This document shows positions 42,012 through 54,112 of a stretch of DNA of 64,000 nt, in pieces; the stretch's first letter is position 1; each line of letters begins with the position of its first letter. The notes under the pieces are model-generated. The model ran no database searches and had not been told where the DNA came from. It saw only the letters and a program-made list of their open reading frames with translations. Source of the DNA: Lineus longissimus (lineage: Eukaryota; Nemertea; Pilidiophora; Heteronemertea; Lineidae); NCBI RefSeq assembly GCF_910592395.1, contig NC_088309.1, forward strand, positions 22,384,599 through 22,448,598, given 5' to 3'. The translations under genes were made by a program, and so were the position numbers.

Positions 42012-45000
42012 TTATGTCTTATGTCCTCGACTATGTTTGGAGCCCTTTATACTCTGGAAAAATCCCCGGATCTTTTGTTTGAAGGGTTCCTTGGTCTGTG
42101 CTTTGTTTAAATAACTCTCCTCTTGCTCCTTGCGTCGGATCGATCGGATCACTTCGTAGAATGCTTCATCGACGTAGTACCGTAATGCTGCCGATGTTTC
42201 GACAAACGGACACTTTAATCTCCTGGCGAGTGCTTGACCCTCAATTGTTGAAACCTGAAGAGAGAAAGAATAATGCCTTGAATATATGAGTGTTTTCCCT
42301 GGCTTTTGATTTGGATGCATTGGCTCATGGTTGTATTTATGTGGTACATAATAATCGTGTCGTAGTCAATTAGGTATGTGGCAGAAAGGGTGACATTCTT
42401 TAGCATTGGCGGTTTCCTTCTGTTGTACACCACTGATAGCCCAATATTGTTTATAGAGCTCATGATGTCTAAGTTGACGCTCAGTTCTCAACTCAACATT
42501 TCAGAATTAGAATGAAGGTTCCTCATTGAAATGGCCTGTCTCTACTCACCACTCGCTTCTCCTTGAGATCACATTTGGTGGCCACAAGGACCAATGGCAT
42601 ATCGTCCCTGTTGCGTACCCTGTCGATCAGGGTCTTGTTCTCCATCACCATTTCAAAACTCCTCCGGTCGGATATGGAGTAACACAGTATGAAGCCCTCT
42701 CCGTGCCTCATATATTGGTCCCGCATAGCAGTAAATTCAGGCTAAAGAAAGGGAAGAATGCATACTGTACAGATATCCAATAACGGATTTTTTTTCTTTC
42801 AGTATGATTACTTTTTCATGTAATTTAAAACATTAAAAACACCATGGTTATTTTACCCATGTCTTCAGGCCTGGTTCCAGGTGTGTTGTATCGGCTACAT
42901 GCCTCAAATGTGTATTTGATGAGGATTTTTCGCAGATGCACATAAATTTTCACTTTAACAGCTTATTTTCAAATCCCTGGATGCACCTATGCTCTTTTGC
43001 TGAATATAGGCCCGTTACCAGCTGACCTACACATGCCTGTCGGACAAAGACCATAGTCATCAGATTGCCTTGTGACATGACATTAGTCACCTGGAAACAT
43101 GACAATAATCATCTGGAGCCTAAAAATATCACATTTTGAAAGCAACATATCATACCTGTCCAGCCGTATCAAGGATGTCAAGAAGTGCCGTCTCATCATC
43201 AATCTTTGCTTGCTTTTGATAAGCATCCTCTGGAAATAAGCATGAAAGGTTTCAAGGCATGCACCTTAGATTTTAACATTGCTAATCTAGGAGGGTTGAA
43301 ATAAACCTGGTAGTTGAAGACCTGATTCATGCCAAAGAGGAATCATTGCAGCCCTTGTCATTGACGAAAGCATCATTTTCAGAAATTGCTTTCTCTGTGC
43401 TTGGATACATTTTTCACAAGATTTTTTTTGCCGTACCTCCTTGTGCAAAAATAGATACCAACAGCCAGCCAGGACTTTTCAAGTCTTCTACAGCGATAGG
43501 GAATAGAGTTACTGCTCACATAGGTAGGTGTCAGCACACAAATGTTGTTGACATCCTGGTCCTGTCTGGGTTGCACTGGCACAGATAACAATTGTGCTCT
43601 ATTTTTCAAGGGTATAGTACTAGTAGTAAAAGTAGTAGTAGGCACAAGTTGTCCTATCCTCCTTGTAATAGGCATACAATACAAACATTGGTATTACATG
43701 AGATGAAAGGCTTATCTAGGGCAAGCTTGATAGGCCTGGTGAATGTATACGGTAGTCAACTATAGGGTTGCATGTAAAAAAGTAACATCATGCAGATTGT
43801 GTCAAAAGACGGTTCGGTCAACCACCAAAGAGATGTTAAGTGCAGAACACTGGGACTGGAGTTCTGTGAAATATACTATAGCTTAGTTACACTACTTCTG
43901 TAAGGTAGTTCAGAAATGCAACAGAAAACCGCCCACTGCGTACTCTTTCAGATATGAGAGAATGGCCTTTTTCCATACTCATAGCTGTCAGTTGCGTTAA
44001 AAATTAACTGGTCTGTGTTGTGATGTTGGTTGCGGGGGTTGGTCAAAATTATAACAAATGACAACATACTAGAGTAGAGAACAATTGATAACACCAGTAA
44101 TAGCTCATTTAGACTTAAAGCGACACCTTTCTGAGAACTGACATAACCCCCAGACAATATCAATCATTGATGTAATAATGATAAAAACAAAAATTATAAT
44201 TATTGAAACCTTTCAGTATCGCAAAAATGTTTCCAATGGCAAGGCAATTATTGCCTCAGATGATCTCCACAACTGCTGATTTTTCTTCAACCAAAGAAGT
44301 TAGTCCCCTTTTCTCGGAAGTTATTTTATGATGCTTACCAATAGTTGGGTCATGATAATCTAAGAACCGATGGGTTACGAACTGGATTGTCAATGCTGAA
44401 AGTACAAAAGGTGTTATAAATTATTTCATGAAACTATGAAATGGCCAGGGCCATTGTGCTCACCTCATGTGGAGGAAAGATGGATAAAGAGCATGGTATT
44501 GTGTCATGTAGTGTTAGGTTTGATGTAGGTCCAAGCAATTACAATTTCCCCAAAATGGCCAATTTACAGTACATTCGACCTCTGTGACCTTGAAAAGTAG
44601 GTCAAATCAAAGAAGACCCGGGTGACACATTGAATGGTTGTTAGAATTAGATGTACCTATGATATAAAATTGGTGCCAATCGGGCAAGTCATTACAAGGA
44701 ATAATGGCATTTTGAAGAATTTAGGATTTGGCCCCCTCCCTGGAGGCCAAACGGCAAATCAGATCGCACCAAACTTCGGTACCTGAGATCACCTGACCAA
44801 GGGGTACATGTGTACTTAATTTGTGACCAATAGTCATTGCAGTTAAGAAATGTGCCATAGTTACGGCCTGACGGCGAATTTACGCCATTTGACCTCTGTG
44901 ACCATGACAAGAAGGTCAAATTAAAAACCTGTGTGACATATACTGTATGGTGGTTAGATGTATCCATGATATCAAATTGGTGGCAATCAGGCAAAAAGTT

Positions 45001-45484
45001 AAGGAATAATCACATTTTTAGGGTTTTTGGATTTTGCCCCCTGGTGGTCAAGTGGTGAATCATATTGGACCAAACTTCGGTCCCTGAGATTACCTGACTA
45101 AGGGGTAAATGTGTACCAAATTTGGTATCAATAGTCATTGCAGTTTAGAAACGTGCCATCGTTACATCCTAACGGCCAATTTACACCATTTGACCTCTGT
45201 GACCTTGAAAAGGAGGTCAAATCAAAAACCCGGAGGATATATGATGCACCTTTGCTAGAAGTACCTACCATATTTTTTTCAAAATTTCCCGACTACTATT
45301 AAGGGAGATATTGCATATTTTCACTTTTAACGTTTGGCCCCCTGGTGGCCAAACCATGAAACGAATCGGACCGAAACTTGGTCTCCAAGGTGTCAATACA
45401 TAAGGGTACATGTGTACCAAGTTTCAACTCAATAGCTCTAACAGTTACGAAACGTGCCCTGCTAACGGACGACGGACGACGACG

Positions 45485-45540
<56 letters not shown>

Positions 45541-48522
45541 ACGACGGACGCCACGGTATGGGATAAGCTCACCTCTGCTAAGAGGTGAGCTAAAAACTGA
45601 AAGGCAGAGAAAAGAAAAAATATATCCATGGCTTAAAAGACACAAGCGAACTAACCAAAAAATTTGTTTTTCCTCAAAAAAGTCTCTCTGTAGTCTGTAT
45701 AACCTTTGTTTCACCTTGCTCACTGCCTATGGTCCCCCTTTAAATATATATCTTTGGCAAAAAAAAGAGTTTTTGATTGAGTGTTGACTGTTGTGCATGC
45801 CTGTATCTGAAACTTAGACGCCAAACACGGACTTTTAAAAAGTTCCTGGGACTCCTTCATCTTTGAGCTTGTCAGGGCCTCTGCACCACCTTAGAAGGCT
45901 CAGTCCAAACAAGATGCCCACTCCAGGCCTTTATGTTTAGGACTAATGTACTTGAGGTCTAATTAAATAAGGATATGTGCAATGGTGCCTAAAGCAAAAT
46001 TGGTTCATTGCCAGAAATTTTCAGAATTTCAAAATCTCCTAGATAGAATGTCACACGGGAAGGTCTCGAGATATATTTGTTTTAAATTACAAATGAATAG
46101 GCTGACTATTGCAATATTATCATAAATACACCCATGAATTGTTACAAGAGTTGTTGCCATTATTTGGCAAATAGACAATGGATTTTGTGGAACAAAGGCT
46201 AATTTTTCCACATATCAACAAAGTTTTACCACCACACCACGACAGGAATTCCAGTTTGTCGAATTCCAACACTTAAGCCTGTCAACATATTTTGCACTCA
46301 ATTCTTCAAACATAGTGACCTGATAAACCTATTATGATAATAAGAATTATTCATTATTATCATGGTTGTCTCACCTACATGTTCATGTTCATATAACTTG
46401 TAAGCAAAGGAATGTATACATTTTTGATGTAAGGTATATAATATTGAACAGTTTGATGACTAAATAATAAGAGAAAAAGAGTACATGCAGACCATTTGTT
46501 GCAATAATTGTTTAAACTTTGTACTTTGAGAACGACAGCCATAGACCAGTCCCACATTTTTTTGCATGTCTAGTTTATGCATGATGAGTATGCAATTATA
46601 ATAGCAATTTGATGCTCTGGAAACATACAGAATGCTCATGATAGACTGGAGAGTAATATGAATGTTGGCACTTTGTGTCTGGACTCATTTATCAGGTTGC
46701 CTAATTTGATGGATATTATTAGTTTTAAAGGTCTACTTCATTCGTCCACAAATTTGAAAATTGAAACTGAATTTGAATATTTCGTATTGTGTATGCATTG
46801 AACAAAATTTCAATAATGCCGTTGTGTAGTAGTCCGATACACAAAAAAAGGAAAAAACTACAAGCAAGTAGGAAAGCTTGATATCATTTTCACTCCAAAG
46901 GAGTAGGGAAAGATCTCAAAATAATATCGTGAAATGTTTGTAAGTTGGTCAGAACAGCAGGTGAGCACTTGCTTGAAGTGTTGATGCAAATCTGACACGA
47001 CACAACCTCGGGCCCACCGCAATGCTATCACTGGCCGTACATCATCGCTTTCGTAAGTTGTCGGAACTGTTGACCAGGTTGATGAACAGCGCTCTCTCCA
47101 GTGTTGATAAACTTGGCAAGAATCAACCAGTTAAGATCTGTGATTCATCCCGACTGATTGAAAGCATAACATCTGTGCTATCCACTTGAGTAAATTCATG
47201 CCAGACATGAGCTACATGGGTACAGTTTCATCCAGCATCCATATCAAATACCAAAATCAAATGGTACAGGTAAGATCAGAATAATCATCATCAAAAATGC
47301 ACAGGTAGACATCTCACTTCATGGGCCTCCTCTGCCAAACTGGGCCTAGGACTGGAGCAAGTCATAATTTTTATATTTAACATTTGGATAAATGTCAAAC
47401 AATACACTTTCTAAAGCTAATTACCTGGCTAATTACAGCAAGTTGGTAATTATCTGGTACAAACACTAAGACAGTAACTAGTAAGTGACATTTTACTAAT
47501 GAAAAGGAAAGTAATTTCATTAGAATTTGCAACATGACCACAAGATCTATACTTTTCTGGCACTGTCTGGCACACTGCCAAACACATGACGTGCATGACC
47601 CCAGTTCTTCGAAGAATATAGAATGTAAGGAATTCATGATATTAGTCACCAAGAGTTGTTTGTGCAAACTGACACAGATATAGAAATAGAATTGATTATT
47701 AAAACTTGGGAGGTTTTTGTTTAACTGCCCGAAGTGGAATATTTGGAAGAATGCTTCTCATGCAGGGTCACTGGTGTTGACAATGTTTGGAAAAAATGAC
47801 CAGCGTATCGCATATGGTCTCTAGGGACTTTGGACTGGAGCTGGCCCTCACATTTCTTCTATTACTCTGATGGGATGTCAAATTGCGACAAACAACCTCA
47901 TCCCACTCCCAGCTAAGATAACAAGATGCTGGAGAGATGACGCTGCCAATGCTGTGCTGTTCTGTTCACAACAATGCCAACACCGTCCCTATAGTCAGAG
48001 GTCCTTTTGTCCGATCCCCAACTGGCCCAATATCACATCATTGTCATACAATCCAAGCATTTATATAAAAAAATAAGGTGCTGAAATTGATGGGAATATT
48101 TGATAAGAATAACTATTTAGGCCTACTATAATAAAATGAGACACGCAAGGTGGAGGACTAATTTATAAATACACCCTTATGTTATTAAATATAACTTAGT
48201 CTTAAGTGGTGTACCGGGTAGGCCTATGCAGTATGCTGAAGAAAAAAATCTGGAAAACTTAAAATACAACAGGTAAATTTATCGGCTAAATGACTTCACA
48301 ACCTATGCTAGCTCTACAACACCCACTCTACCCTAATGCATGTACTACATGTATGCAAATGTATTACAAATCCAGGGCACGAAGCCAACACAGCTGCATG
48401 CAATGCAGCAGCGAGAAATTCTTACCACTTTTCCCCACTCCTCCGTCTCCAAGAATTACGATCCGATACACTCGCAAACCCTTGCTATGACCCCTGCCAA
48501 GTGAGCCCTGTGATCCACTCAT
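42012..48522 (-). CDS. RIT1: RIT/RIC-type Ras-like GTPase
   Basis: Five exons in coding order: 48522-48426, 44395-44339, 43229-43156, 42741-42550, 42254-42012; phases agree, 663 nt, 220 aa plus TAA (human RIT1 is 219). Motifs: P-loop GDGGVGKS at 25-32, RIT-specific effector loop HDPTIEDAY at 47-55, DTAGQ at 72-76, base-recognition TKCD at 131-134, ETSA at 159-162. The MRDQYM and GEGF phrases are typical of RIT. The C-terminus is basic ([18 protein letters not shown]) and has no CAAX box, as in RIT/RIC, which bind plasma-membrane lipids electrostatically and signal to MAP kinases. Vertebrate RIT1 and RIT2 descend from one RIC-like gene, so the symbol denotes the family. Oddity: Thr replaces Asn in the NKxD motif. 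Confidence 0.93.
44566..45591. repeat. About 300-bp triplicated element with hairpin tail, in RIT intron 1
   Basis: Three diverged copies of about 300 bp (about 44566, 44885, 45185) share TTTGACCTCTGTGACC, GGCCCCCTGGTGGCCAAA, GGACCAAACTTCGGT and AGTCATTGCAGTTAAGAAA-like phrases. The last copy is followed by a (GAC)n run and a hairpin (AGCTCACCTCT-GCTA-AGAGGTGAGCT, 45566-45591). This looks like a dispersed non-autonomous element with a structured 3' end; comparable tails are common in marine invertebrate repeats. Confidence 0.65.
45467..45550. repeat. (GAC)n microsatellite
   Basis: GAC/ACG trinucleotide repeat of more than 20 units, with GGACGAC interruptions at both ends, embedded in the repeat element above. 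Poly-Asp, poly-Thr and poly-Ser open frames across it are artefacts. Confidence 0.95.
45592..48425 (-). other. Remainder of RIT intron 1
   Basis: About 2.8 kb of AT-rich intron between the repeat element and the first coding exon. No exon with splice support, RNA gene or clear mobile element was seen. Confidence 0.6.
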
Positions 48523-48989
48523 CGTGCAAAATTATTATCATGAACAGGGCATCGTGCATTCGTCCTTAATTGAGCAAATTTTGGCTAATGTTTTTGTTTG
48601 TGTGTGCGCTCAGTTTTATGGTGGAGCCAATGCGAAAAGATATCCGGTCGTTTCGGTCCCTGACGTTTTCGCCCCAGTCGTTTCGCTCCAAATCGAAGTC
48701 GTTTCACTCCCTGGGACTTTTGTTGGGAATTTAGAAAGTAGTCTACCCCGGTACAATGAATTAAGAAAGTACAAGTGTCAGCGTAGACGTGCTTTCCAGG
48801 TTTTGTCAAATGTACAAAGAAGGAATCGTTTGTCCATCGGTAATCTTCGGAGGTCACTCATTCGGTCTGAGTCGTCTGCTAGGTTGTCTATTCTCCAGAA
48901 GATACCAATGGAAACGATTGAGGGCGAAAAGGTCATGGAGCGAAATGAAGTGGCCAGTGCGCAATCGCTGCCAGCACTACAAGTCCAAC
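48523..48989. promoter_or_regulatory. Divergent RIT/COPE promoter spacer
   Basis: Only 467 bp separate the RIT start codon (minus) from the COPE start codon (plus), so both promoters must lie here or overlap the 5' exons, unless there are upstream non-coding exons. The sequence is richer in CpG than its surroundings, mostly because of the embedded inverted-repeat element at about 48646-48952. Confidence 0.6.
48646..48952. mobile_element. Inverted-repeat element in the COPE 5' region
   Basis: The left arm contains GTCGTTTCGGTCCCTGACG, TTTTCGCCCC and a second GTCGTTTCGCTCC. The right arm (about 48906-48952) contains GAAACGATTGAGGGCGAAAA and GGAGCGAAATGAAG, the imperfect reverse complement in matching order. 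The element is about 310 bp long, has no coding capacity and ends about 37 nt before the COPE ATG. Confidence 0.55.
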
Positions 48990-51900
48990 ATGGCAGCACA
49001 GCAAAGTGAAGTTGATGTTCTCTTCGATGTTCGGAACGCTCTCTACTTAGGAAACTTTCAGCAATGTATCAATGAAGCTCAGCAACTGAAGGTATACATT
49101 TATGGATCACACAGAATACCCAAAAATGGCAATCTTATGCACAAGACAGCCGATTTTCCGTTATTTCTGAGAGAGCAAACTTCTCCATCTTCTTGTAGTG
49201 TAGCCTATCTGTATCACTAATATGTAAAGTCAAGAACTTAGTGAGCCCCCCTTTAGGTCGGGGGAGCTCCCCCGAACCCCCCTACGAGCATATGTTAAGT
49301 GCAAGCTCTAACAACTACAGCTGTTACAATGGGGGGACACCCCCCAAACCCCCCTCCGTCGACATAGGTTTTTACCAGTGCGTTGGGGGGAAGCTCCCCC
49401 CAAACCCCCCCGGTGGACAGTCAACTAGCCCTTCTGTGTCATACTGCTGAAGGGGGGGGGTGCGATGGGACCATCCATATAGTTCCTTCCGACACATTTT
49501 TGTTTTGGTAATGTAATACATTGTGATTGACCTTATTCACGGGAATCGGGCGTTTCCAGTGATATACGACACAAATGGGTTGTCCTCATGCATTCACTTT
49601 CGAAACGCATTTTAAAATAGATGTTACGTCCTGTTAATGGGGCACGTCATCATCGCGTACATTTGGGAAAAACTCCCTAACGAGACCGGAGCAGACGGCT
49701 GAAAGTAGTTTAATTATTGGCCGCTAGGGTACAGAATGTACGTCGCTCACCCGAATTTTTCACGCAACTATAGCTAAATAGAGCTAGTTCTAGTTTGTGA
49801 TTCAATTTGATACTTCAGATTTGGGCAGTAGACCAATATAACTTAGTCGTCAGTGTGGTTTTAAGCTGGAAAAACGTATTTGTTTTTCTTAAAGTGCCTT
49901 TTTTGGACGGGTGTGTGCGATTGTTTTGTTTTTATGTCACGTGACCTCGATCATGTCGACACAAAATTGAAATAAACCACCCTTTTCTGTCATTATTTAG
50001 GACGGATATTTCTCTGATAAAAATATTAATATAATTGGCCAATTTCTTAGGCATATGATGTAGCGAATTCCCATGAAGATTTAAATTAATTTCAACCAAT
50101 GGGATAGCAACCACCACCGGAAGATCGCGGAGAAATCGGTAAACTCAACGGAGTTAATTCAGAAAAATACCAAAAAAAATTGTTTGTAGGATATACAATC
50201 TCTCTTTATTTCTCATCATTCATTTACATTATCTACTCCCGCACACACGTGTATCTTAAGAGCCCCTCCTAAAGGGGGGCTTATCAGTGTATGTATGCCA
50301 GTGTGGTACATTTGTGTACATCATCCATGTAGTAGGCCCCTATGAATTGTTGGCTTCAATTGTTATGTGCATAGGGCCTACATGTCTCATTGTCTAAAGA
50401 TCTAAATGTTCATCCTAGTTAACAGAAATACAACCGACGTAACGTCAACAGCAGTCAGTTGCGGAAACACCACTAACATTCCTATACGAACGATCAATGT
50501 CGACTGTCGTGACAACGTCACAATGATGTGACGTTGTATTGAAACAACAATGTGGGGTAAGTGCCTTGTTCATTATGCCACTGATTTTATGCCACAGATC
50601 TTTCCAATCCATTGCCTGATTTTGTTTCAGTTGCCTGGTCCAGAAGATCGGCTCGAGCGTGATGTCATTATGTACCGGGCTTACCTGGCACAGAAGAAGT
50701 ATGGTGTTGTCTTGGATGAGATTCGTCCATCTTCAGCTGATGAACTAAAAGCTGTGCGACTACTCGCTGAATACTTGGCAAACCCCGCAAAAAGGTAGGT
50801 TTACCCGCAATGTCTACAGGTCGGGTGTTCTCAATGATTAAGTTTTCGTGTCTCTGATCTAATATGGATATGCTCTGTTGATGATCAGGCTGGATGTTCT
50901 GTTCAGCAGTTTGCTGAAGAGGAGTACACTTGGCACAATGAAAATATGCCAACATTCTTATTGTACATTACCAATCAATCTTCATTTTATTGCAGGGAAA
51001 GCTTGGTACAGGATCTGGATGGCAAGATGAGCAGCAGTGTTGACTTGAGTAACAGTACATTCCTCCTGATGGCTGCAGCTATTTATTCCCATGAGGGGGT
51101 GAGTGTCGTGACAGATCACGTGCCTGGAGAACACTTCATGGTCGTGTTCTTTAAGTCCTGCTGATATATCGGACTGAGCGTATTATTAAACTACCGGTAA
51201 AGGTTTTGCTAGTTTTCAAGGTTTCACTTTTTACCTCAAAATTTGCATTGTTTATTGAAATGAGTATGTGTGGTATTCTCTTTCTAGTAAATATTGACAA
51301 AAAGGTTTTTTTCTTCTCCAGGGTTATGACCAAGCCTTGAGGGCACTGCATCAATCTGAAGTTCTTGAGTGGTAAGCTGGTTTTCCTATTTCTGAGAGTT
51401 GGAACAATTCTTGCATGGGATGCAATATACAACTGAATGAAATTATTCAAGAGTTGTAAGGCCTGATTCTCGACAATTTGAATAACTGGTTTCTGTAATT
51501 TTTGAAAATTAATACAGGTACATTATATTCAAATGGCATGAGGTGACAGATAGCTTGTTGAAAGTGACCTTGACTTGGTCCATTCATCTTATTTTTGTCT
51601 TCTCTATTTCAGTGTTGCTCTTATGGTACAAATATATTTGAAAATAGACAGAGTTGACTTAGCTAGGTAAGTATGATTGAATTTGTAGTTTATTTGAATG
51701 GGTTGATTTTTCCAGTCTGATTTTACATTTTTAAATAGAAAATACTACTCACTAGACGAGATAGGTTTTGGATTCCTCGAGTACAGAACAAATTTAAACG
51801 AGTCAAAGTCGTATCACCAACATGAATACACCCTTTTGGATTTGGAGAGGCCCAGTGCTTGCAAGCTTGTCTAAAATGGCACCTCAACTGCATTCTCACC

Positions 51901-53181
51901 GGGCAAAGGCAAAGTGATCATGAATTTGATGTGTGTTGAGATCGTGGTTGTTTGAGTTTTGTATATTTGATTTTTCAGGAAAGAATTAAAACGTATGCAG
52001 GATATGGATGATGATAATACGCTAACCCAGTTATCATTGGCTTTATTCAATATGTCTGTGGTAAGTTGATGAGTGCATCACAAGTAAAACAAATCTGTTT
52101 TCACCTCAACAACATCGATAATGTTGACTCAATCAATCAGTTACAATAAATGCTTTAGTAATGAAGGATAGCAGCATAAAATAATCACAGTCAGTTTAAA
52201 TGCAAGTATTTTGCTGGTGCACAGTGCCGCTGCTAATAAAATGAAATATTCATGAAAATAAAATTCACAAGAACTTTTTATTGGAAATAACATTTACCTT
52301 TCTAGGGTGGTGAAAAATTACAAGATGCCTACTACATTTATCAAGAAATGGCAGATAAATATGGTTCTTCTCCAATGTTACTGAATGGTCAGGCTGCCTG
52401 CTATATGGCACAGGGACGCTATGAAGAAGCCGAGGGCTGCCTGCAGGAAGCAATGGATAAGGTAGGCAATTGCAAAGTTAATTGACAGCAGCTGTAGGTG
52501 GGCTGTGGAATGCCCTACCATAAATTCGTGTGAAGGACAACTTCAGGGGCATTTTAGAATCTTGTGTGAACGGACATTTACACATAACTGGTACACTTAC
52601 AAATTCTTACAGGTTTGCATTATCCTACCTCGTGGAATGATTTTGAGTGACTGGGGTAATTGCCATTCATATTTCCATTTGGATGTTGCTGATTTTTTGG
52701 TCCTCTTGTTACTGTTCAGATTCCTTACTTCCCTACTCTATCTTTAGTATTATTTCTATTTACAGGATAGTAACAACCCTGAGACATTGGTCAACATGAT
52801 TGTTCTCTCACAGCATCTTGGAAAGTCACCTGAGGTAGGCTAACTTGAAAACAGGCAGAAATAAAGCTGTAACCAAGTGAATCAGAAATATTTGATGATA
52901 AAAATCTACCTCGGAGTGTGAAAAAAATTATACTCATCATTTGGAAATTGTTAACATAGCGCATGACACAAACATGGTATATATCTAATAAGATTGTTGT
53001 TATCAAACCTTTGATTTGTTCAAATAAGTCGTGGCTTCCTTTTCTTTTTCAGGTTGCCAATCGATATATTTCTCAACTGAAGGATTCACATCGGAGTTAC
53101 CCTTTTGTGAAGGATTACTTGAATAAGGAGACTGAGTTTGATCGTCTTGTCATGAACTATTCACCTTCAGTATCATCATAG
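48990..53181 (+). CDS. COPE: Coatomer subunit epsilon
   Basis: Nine exons: 48990-49091, 50631-50794, 50996-51098, 51322-51371, 51613-51666, 51979-52060, 52306-52461, 52766-52834, 53053-53181; all GT-AG, phases consistent, 909 nt, 302 aa plus TAG (usual length about 308). The family-typical start [15 protein letters not shown] and the C-terminal [32 protein letters not shown] and [11 protein letters not shown] segments are all present. The protein is an all-helical TPR-like solenoid that binds the alpha-COP C-terminus in the B-subcomplex of the COPI coat, which carries Golgi-to-ER cargo. The MAAQQ start was chosen because it matches family length, although the frame is open upstream to a Met at 48789 through repeat-derived sequence. 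No breaks were seen. Confidence 0.96.
49092..50630 (+). other. COPE intron 1
   Basis: A 1.5-kb intron starting GTATAC and ending TTTGTTTCAG. Its first part holds a G/C-run hairpin array (49241-49462). The rest is AT-rich, with a small hairpin AGCCCC…GGGGGGCT near 50.26 kb. Confidence 0.8.
49241..49462. repeat. G-run/C-run hairpin array
   Basis: Three to four loose units of about 60 bp pair G5-G6 and C5-C6 runs around AGCT or ACAC (GGGGGAGCTCCCCC, GGGGGGACACCCCCC, GGGGGGAAGCTCCCCCC), each followed by an AACCCCCC phrase. The array ends in a G9-like run near 49453. It can fold into strong hairpins or quadruplexes. Confidence 0.75.
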
Positions 53182-54112
53182 GCTGATGATCTTCTTATTA
53201 GACTCCTATTCTTCATGTTTATACATGTAATATGCGATCTCCTCCGTTAAAAGTGAGGTCAAAGAAGCAGTAGTAAGAAGAAAAAATTGTTTGATAACTA
53301 CTTTAGTCGGGTAAAGCATCCGATAATTTGCTGTTATGAATGGTTTCTTAATCTATGTTTGAGCTGCGAGAGTTCTTTTGACAGAGCAGGTGACATATTC
53401 TTGGAATGATCTTCGAGGACAAATCTAAATTTGTCTTCGGGGTACTTGTAAGAGCAAATTACAGCGAGGCACTGGCGGATTATTTGCTATCGGAACAGAA
53501 TGCTATGAATGCATTGTGAAGCAGTCAACAAACCACAAGTGGGTTGATCCACATTCATTATGTTGATTTGGACCTTTTGAGCACACATGCATTGTGTCTG
53601 CCCTTTAATGTCTAAAGGAGATGGGAATTTCTGTTTGGCAGGCACTATTTATAATGCTGGATCTATTGAGCGTGGTGCTCGGTAAAATTATACAACTTTG
53701 TACATTTTTGCAGAGCGTTGTCCCCTTGAATTTTATTCCTGTGGAATCAATGATTGCTATACCAGAACAGAAAAAGAAAGGTGGGATGTTTTGTGTCTTT
53801 GTTTATTTAAAATTATAATCTGCTGAATGTACAGGATGTATAATGAAAAAATTATATTGGAAAAGATAAAATTCTTTCTGTGTGTTTCTACCTGTTGTGA
53901 GTTGAGGTTGAATTTAAAAGATCGTTATTATACCTGACCGTCTGTGGAGATTGTCCTTATACAACCAGTGAGAGAGTGGGACTGTTGGATGAGTAGATGC
54001 CCCACAGGACACATCCTATAGATCAAAGACTTATACTCGTACGTCTGTGGCAGGCAGTCCTAGGCAGTCCATTTTGTCACCCTGATCGTCTTTCCTCGGG
54101 CAAGAGGACATA
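53182..54112 (+). other. 3' UTR and downstream flank of COPE
   Basis: AT-rich sequence after the COPE stop. No canonical AATAAA was picked out close to the stop; A-rich variants occur around 53.8 kb. Open frames here are short and unsupported. Confidence 0.5.

Noticed and set aside
45378-45787. Poly-Thr, poly-Asp and poly-Ser open frames
   Set aside because: Direct translation of the (GAC)n microsatellite in different frames.
48789-48989. In-frame N-terminal extension of COPE
   Set aside because: It would add 67 residues translated from repeat DNA; family length and the MAAQQ start argue against it, so it is kept only as a question.
48524-49009. 161-codon plus-strand frame before COPE
   Set aside because: It runs through the inverted-repeat element and is out of frame with COPE.
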